DNA of 63,468 nt from Desulfobacterales bacterium (GTDB lineage Bacteria; Desulfobacterota; Desulfobacteria; Desulfobacterales; UBA2156). The position numbers and the translations under genes were made by a program. The stretch covers positions 1 through 63,468 of the forward strand of contig DRHF01000216.1 of assembly GCA_011049715.1 (NCBI GenBank), in the 5' to 3' direction. The stretch's first letter is position 1. Each line of letters starts with the position of its first letter. A model generated the notes under the pieces. The model made no database searches. It was not told where the DNA came from and saw nothing but the letters and a program-made list of their open reading frames with translations. Shown in pieces: positions 60,653 through 63,468 of the stretch.

Positions 60653-61011
60653 GGGTATTCGGTCTTGTGTGTCAAGCCAAATTCAACCTCATGATGTTGT
60701 GGAGGCAACTGGGTGGCTAAAAATGAGGCTCCCGCCTGAGGCGGGATTTGGAAGGGCGCAGATGCTAAGACAGTGACCCAGGTGCTTGATCTTGCCACAA
60801 GGAGAGAAAATCGAGGGATTTTGGGTAGAGCTACCCCTTAAACCCATCTAGTTCTTCAAGAATCAGCCGCTGTAGACATCTGGATGCTGAGGTCATGGGG
60901 GTCACATCCCAAAGGAGTTCCTTTTGCAGGTGAAAAGAGAATTAGAATACTTTGTAAAGAACGTTATATATTAAAATATCAAAGGGTCCCCTTGTCCTTG
61001 CCAATAGATAC

Positions 61012-62601
61012 TTAGGTTTTCTTGTGCCTGAAACGGGATATTTTAAAAATAGCAAAGCTTGGGCTGGGTATTTTCAAGTAAATTACCAGAAGACGTGTCA
61101 GAAAGGTGCCGATAACCGTGATAACTACGGCCGTAAAAATGTCGTTTGCGTTGGCGCTTCTTACCATAAAATTAATCATAAGGCTTAAAATAAATCCCCA
61201 GATAGCTGAAATTTCAGGGTAAAAATTATCTTTCATGCTGGCAGGCTGATCGTCATTTCGCATTATGTCACAAATTATGCCGCCGCCTGATGTGGTTATA
61301 ACCGCCAAGATGGGACCCCAGAGAACCAACGGGAACGCTTTTGCCGCTAGAGCGGCAATGACGCCAAACACGGTAAACGCCGCAAGCCCCATGGCGTCCA
61401 CAATCATGAAAACGTAGTTGGAAAAAAAGTCCACCGTTTTTTTGCTGATAGAACGAATCCTTAGGATAAGCCACCAATTTCCCGTTGAACGATAAAACCA
61501 GCTGTAAATGTATGTGATAAAAAAAACCGCCAGTGTTGTGCCAATGACGATATACAAATAAAGAGGCTCTTTCATAAAAAAAACCGGATAGGAACCCGTC
61601 ATGATGTCGCGCACCGTCCCTCCGCCGAGAGCGAATATGGAGACAAAAATAAACGACCCCAATAGACTGTACTTTTCGGCAATGGCAAGCTTGAGAGCGT
61701 GTAATGAATAGGCCAGAGTCCCTATAACGACGATGTAAAAATACCACCAGGTATTGACGGTGACATTCAGCATGACCGGGAATAGATAACCTACTATTAT
61801 TTTTGAATAGGCACCGCTTTGTTTAAGTTTCTTTATGGCAGCGTTGAGTTTTTTCACGGTTTCTTGGCTCACCGACTTCTTGCTGAGTATGTAATGGATG
61901 TTCTTTGTTTCGAATTTAAGGGGATAATAGCGCTTCACATCGTTTGACCAATTGTTTTCAAAGATGAGAGCGGACGCTACGGTTCGGTCAATAAGTATGG
62001 CGGCGGCTTTCTTATTGATCAGGTTGATGAAGCCGGTGGCATCCTCGTCAGCAGGGAGAAGATATTTTGAATTATTCGGATCTTTGATGAAAAGATTGAT
62101 GGTGTCGTTGGTATACATAAACCCCTTTGTCACACCCAGCTTCATGTTGTTCTTTTTGACAAAGTCCAATAAACTGTTCACGGTCTTAAATGAAAATGGG
62201 TGCTGGTTGTGGCGGTTGACATAAAGGACCGTCGTCTCTCTTCGGACAGGATCGCTAATCCAAAAATCCTGTTCGCGTTCAGGCAGCTTTATGGCATTGA
62301 GGCCCATATCCAGCTGCCCGTTTCTCAGCTTCTGTAACAGCTTTTCCCATATGATTCGCATAAATACCAGGTCATAATCAAGTTCTTCCGCAACGGCCCG
62401 AATCAGTTTGATGTCAAGACCCAAAAGGGGTCCATGCCCATGAATGTCTTTGCTGTATTGGTACGGATATAGATTCTGCCAGCCCACCTTCAAGGTCCGA
62501 CGCGGGTTTTCAATTATAATACCTGAATTTTGCACGTAATGAGGTAAAAAATAGATAAACCATCTGGGAATCCTGTTATAATGGGATGTCGACAAAAACA
62601 A
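61012..62601 (-). CDS. Fusion of SBP_bac_3 binding domain and TRIC/UPF0126 membrane domain
   Basis: A 529-residue two-part protein. Residues of about 40-265 form an extracytoplasmic solute-binding domain of family 3 (VGWQNLYPYQY, LGLDIKLIRAVAEELDYDLVF, NGQLDMGLNAIKLPERE). After a helix near 275-300 come two TRIC-type repeats, each with a Gly-rich motif: FALGGGTVRDIMTGSYPVFF and ITTSGGGIICDIMRNDDQPA, within six to seven helices. UPF0126 proteins are small membrane transporters/channels. A tethered amino-acid-type binding domain suggests ligand-gated or ligand-delivering transport. The N-terminus lacks a signal peptide, probably because the IS1380 element (from about 62550) has replaced it. Confidence 0.78.
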   Translation of the reverse strand: MFLSTSHYNRIPRWFIYFLPHYVQNSGIIIENPRRTLKVGWQNLYPYQYSKDIHGHGPLLGLDIKLIRAVAEELDYDLVFMRIIWEKLLQKLRNGQLDMGLNAIKLPEREQDFWISDPVRRETTVLYVNRHNQHPFSFKTVNSLLDFVKKNNMKLGVTKGFMYTNDTINLFIKDPNNSKYLLPADEDATGFINLINKKAAAILIDRTVASALIFENNWSNDVKRYYPLKFETKNIHYILSKKSVSQETVKKLNAAIKKLKQSGAYSKIIVGYLFPVMLNVTVNTWWYFYIVVIGTLAYSLHALKLAIAEKYSLLGSFIFVSIFALGGGTVRDIMTGSYPVFFMKEPLYLYIVIGTTLAVFFITYIYSWFYRSTGNWWLILRIRSISKKTVDFFSNYVFMIVDAMGLAAFTVFGVIAALAAKAFPLVLWGPILAVITTSGGGIICDIMRNDDQPASMKDNFYPEISAIWGFILSLMINFMVRSANANDIFTAVVITVIGTFLTRLLVIYLKIPSPSFAIFKISRFRHKKT

Positions 62602-63468
62602 TCCATAAAACAGGAGGTACCCAGATGGTAAAACAACGAAAAAAGTATAGCAAGAAAAAGCGCATAGGTAAAGGGTTTAAGAAAAACACCGCTGAGACCA
62701 GAAAAATCAATGCTTCAACGCCAGTTGAGACTTGTTCTGAGCAGCTAAGCCCATTTGGCGGGCTTTTGGCATTGGTGAAATTTTTCGATTTGGTCAAATT
62801 TGAAGAAATTTTTAACTTCACTTATCAATCGCCCCGTCGCAAGCCCAAGCTGGGCCATTATTCTATGATGATCGGCATTCTAATCCGCCTCAGGCGGACT
62901 GTTTATCGGTTTTAACCGCATATGGCATTTTACCTATGTTCGATTGGATGCTATGCTTTGCGGAATTTTTCGATTAACTCAATTGCCAGTAGCCAGCACT
63001 TTTTGGCGCTATGTAGACAGTTTAGGGATAAACCAGGCCAACTCATTGCTGAATCTAATGAGCAAATTGTGAGAACGTGTTTGGCAACAGGGCGGGCTTT
63101 GTTATTTTAAAATTCGTATTGATGCGGATACAACGGTTGAAACCCTGTATGGAAATCAGCAAGGCGGCCGTAAGGGCCATAATACGAAGAACCGGGGTAA
63201 AAAGGGTTATCGTCCCATTTTGTGTTTTATTTGTGAAACCAGGAAATATCTTATGGGTAAGCTTCGCAAGGGAGATACGGTTAGTGGCAAAGAGGCAGCT
63301 GCTTTTGTAGCTAAAATCCAAGCTCATATTCCTGGCTGCGTCCAGGAGGTTTTACTGCGTGCAGATGGTGAATTTTTAAGCTGGGAAAGTGTTGACGCCT
63401 TATTAAAAGCCGGTTACGAATTTATCATCGGCAATAAAGGTTGCAAGCCGCCCTTTGACCCACAGACA
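62555..63468 (+). mobile_element. IS1380-family element, decayed, right end outside window
   Basis: The element's left part (CCTGTTATAATGGGATG and upstream CCATCTGGGAATCC) precedes a transposase frame at 62625. The exact left boundary is not visible but falls within the first codons of the leftward binding-protein/TRIC gene. The body continues to the window edge. Confidence 0.6.
62625..63468 (+). pseudogene. IS1380-family transposase, frameshifted, with internal stop
   Basis: The N-terminus (MVKQRKKYSKKKRIGKGFKK) starts at ATG 62625 behind AGGAGG. The frame breaks near 62895-62905; the next frame continues IGFNRIWHFTYVRLDAMLCG, then meets TGA at 63070-63072 where Trp is expected (KLWERVW), and resumes KIRIDADTTVETLYGNQQGG and AHIPGCVQEVLLRADGEFLS, the first catalytic Asp region of IS1380 transposases. 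So one frameshift plus one nonsense codon. The 3' part lies outside the window. Confidence 0.85.

Larger units (their letters stand above)
59814..61011. other. 1.2-kb gene-free region with short repeats and hairpins
   Basis: 60212-60247 resembles 48921-48958. A 36-bp direct repeat (GCTGATAAGAARTCCC onward) lies at 60266-60302 and 60617-60652. A strong hairpin GTCTTGTAGGGC/GCCTTACAAGAC lies near 60514-60541. CCCGCC/GGCGGG inverted arms lie near 60732-60746. No gene is called; the short open frames here have no family resemblance and no ribosome binding sites. Confidence 0.5.

Noticed and set aside
60568-60798. Leftward frame beginning MARSSTWVTVLASAPF
   Set aside because: Looks like a spurious frame inside repeat or IS-derived DNA; no domain or start signal.

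Overview
The window reads as a chromosome segment of an anaerobic, Gram-negative, sulfate-reducer-like bacterium (Desulfobacterota, probably Desulfobacterales). The pointers are a Ni,Fe CO dehydrogenase (CooS), a tungsten-type aldehyde:ferredoxin oxidoreductase with its own MoaD-like protein, a PerR/rubrerythrin peroxide-defence pair, a DUF1638/UroD methyl-transfer pair, an outer-membrane DUF481 protein, and a heavy load of REP, MITE and decayed IS sequence. This is inference from gene content; no rRNA or tRNA gene and no CRISPR array was seen.

Region 1 (1-27.8 kb) is a dense carbohydrate or cyclitol catabolic locus. A leftward operon (8.17 to 2.32 kb) encodes a Gfo/Idh/MocA dehydrogenase, a sugar-phosphate-isomerase/epimerase-type TIM barrel, a VOC protein, a DeoC-type aldolase, an FGGY kinase and a GntR/UTRA regulator. 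Divergent from it, a rightward run (8.44 to 27.76 kb) encodes an Old-Yellow-Enzyme-type flavoprotein, a ribose-type ABC importer (permease, binding protein, ATPase, permease), an L-fucose-isomerase-like protein, a mutarotase, a second TIM barrel, two more Gfo/Idh/MocA dehydrogenases, a cupin-type phosphoglucose isomerase, a second FGGY kinase, a Zn-dependent alcohol dehydrogenase, a D-2-hydroxyacid dehydrogenase, a KDPG-type aldolase, the aldehyde:ferredoxin oxidoreductase and a MoaD-like protein. A fourth Gfo/Idh/MocA enzyme, an EamA permease and a Dph6-like protein lie at the left edge. The pairing of Gfo/Idh/MocA dehydrogenases with TIM barrels resembles the oxidation-elimination-hydration-reduction chemistry known for levoglucosan and C-glycosides. 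Here it ends in aldolases and a ferredoxin-linked aldehyde oxidase. Two sequence oddities stand out: the ABC ATPase has an in-frame TAA just after Walker A, and the alcohol dehydrogenase appears to start on ATT.

Region 2 (28-41 kb) holds single genes and small operons: perR-rubrerythrin behind a textbook promoter with two PerR-box-like sites, recQ with a MITE-derived C-terminus, an M48 peptidase with a possible TerB-like tail, a Nudix hydrolase, cooS next to a decapitated methyltransferase, DUF1638, a UroD-family methyltransferase, a Cys-rich XRE-type protein, and a GerW(YtfJ)/DUF2953 pair.

Region 3 (41-63.5 kb) mixes housekeeping-like genes (acyl-CoA ligase, DUF481 protein, PlsC-type acyltransferase, CDGSH protein, PNPOx-like protein, flavin reductase, DsbA-like protein, MscK-like channel, a binding-protein/TRIC fusion) with decayed mobile DNA. 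The mobile remnants are IS110, IS3, IS1380 and REP-associated tyrosine transposase (RAYT) fragments, three copies of a ~190-240 bp MITE, two copies of a ~295 bp foldback element, and REP-like palindromes.
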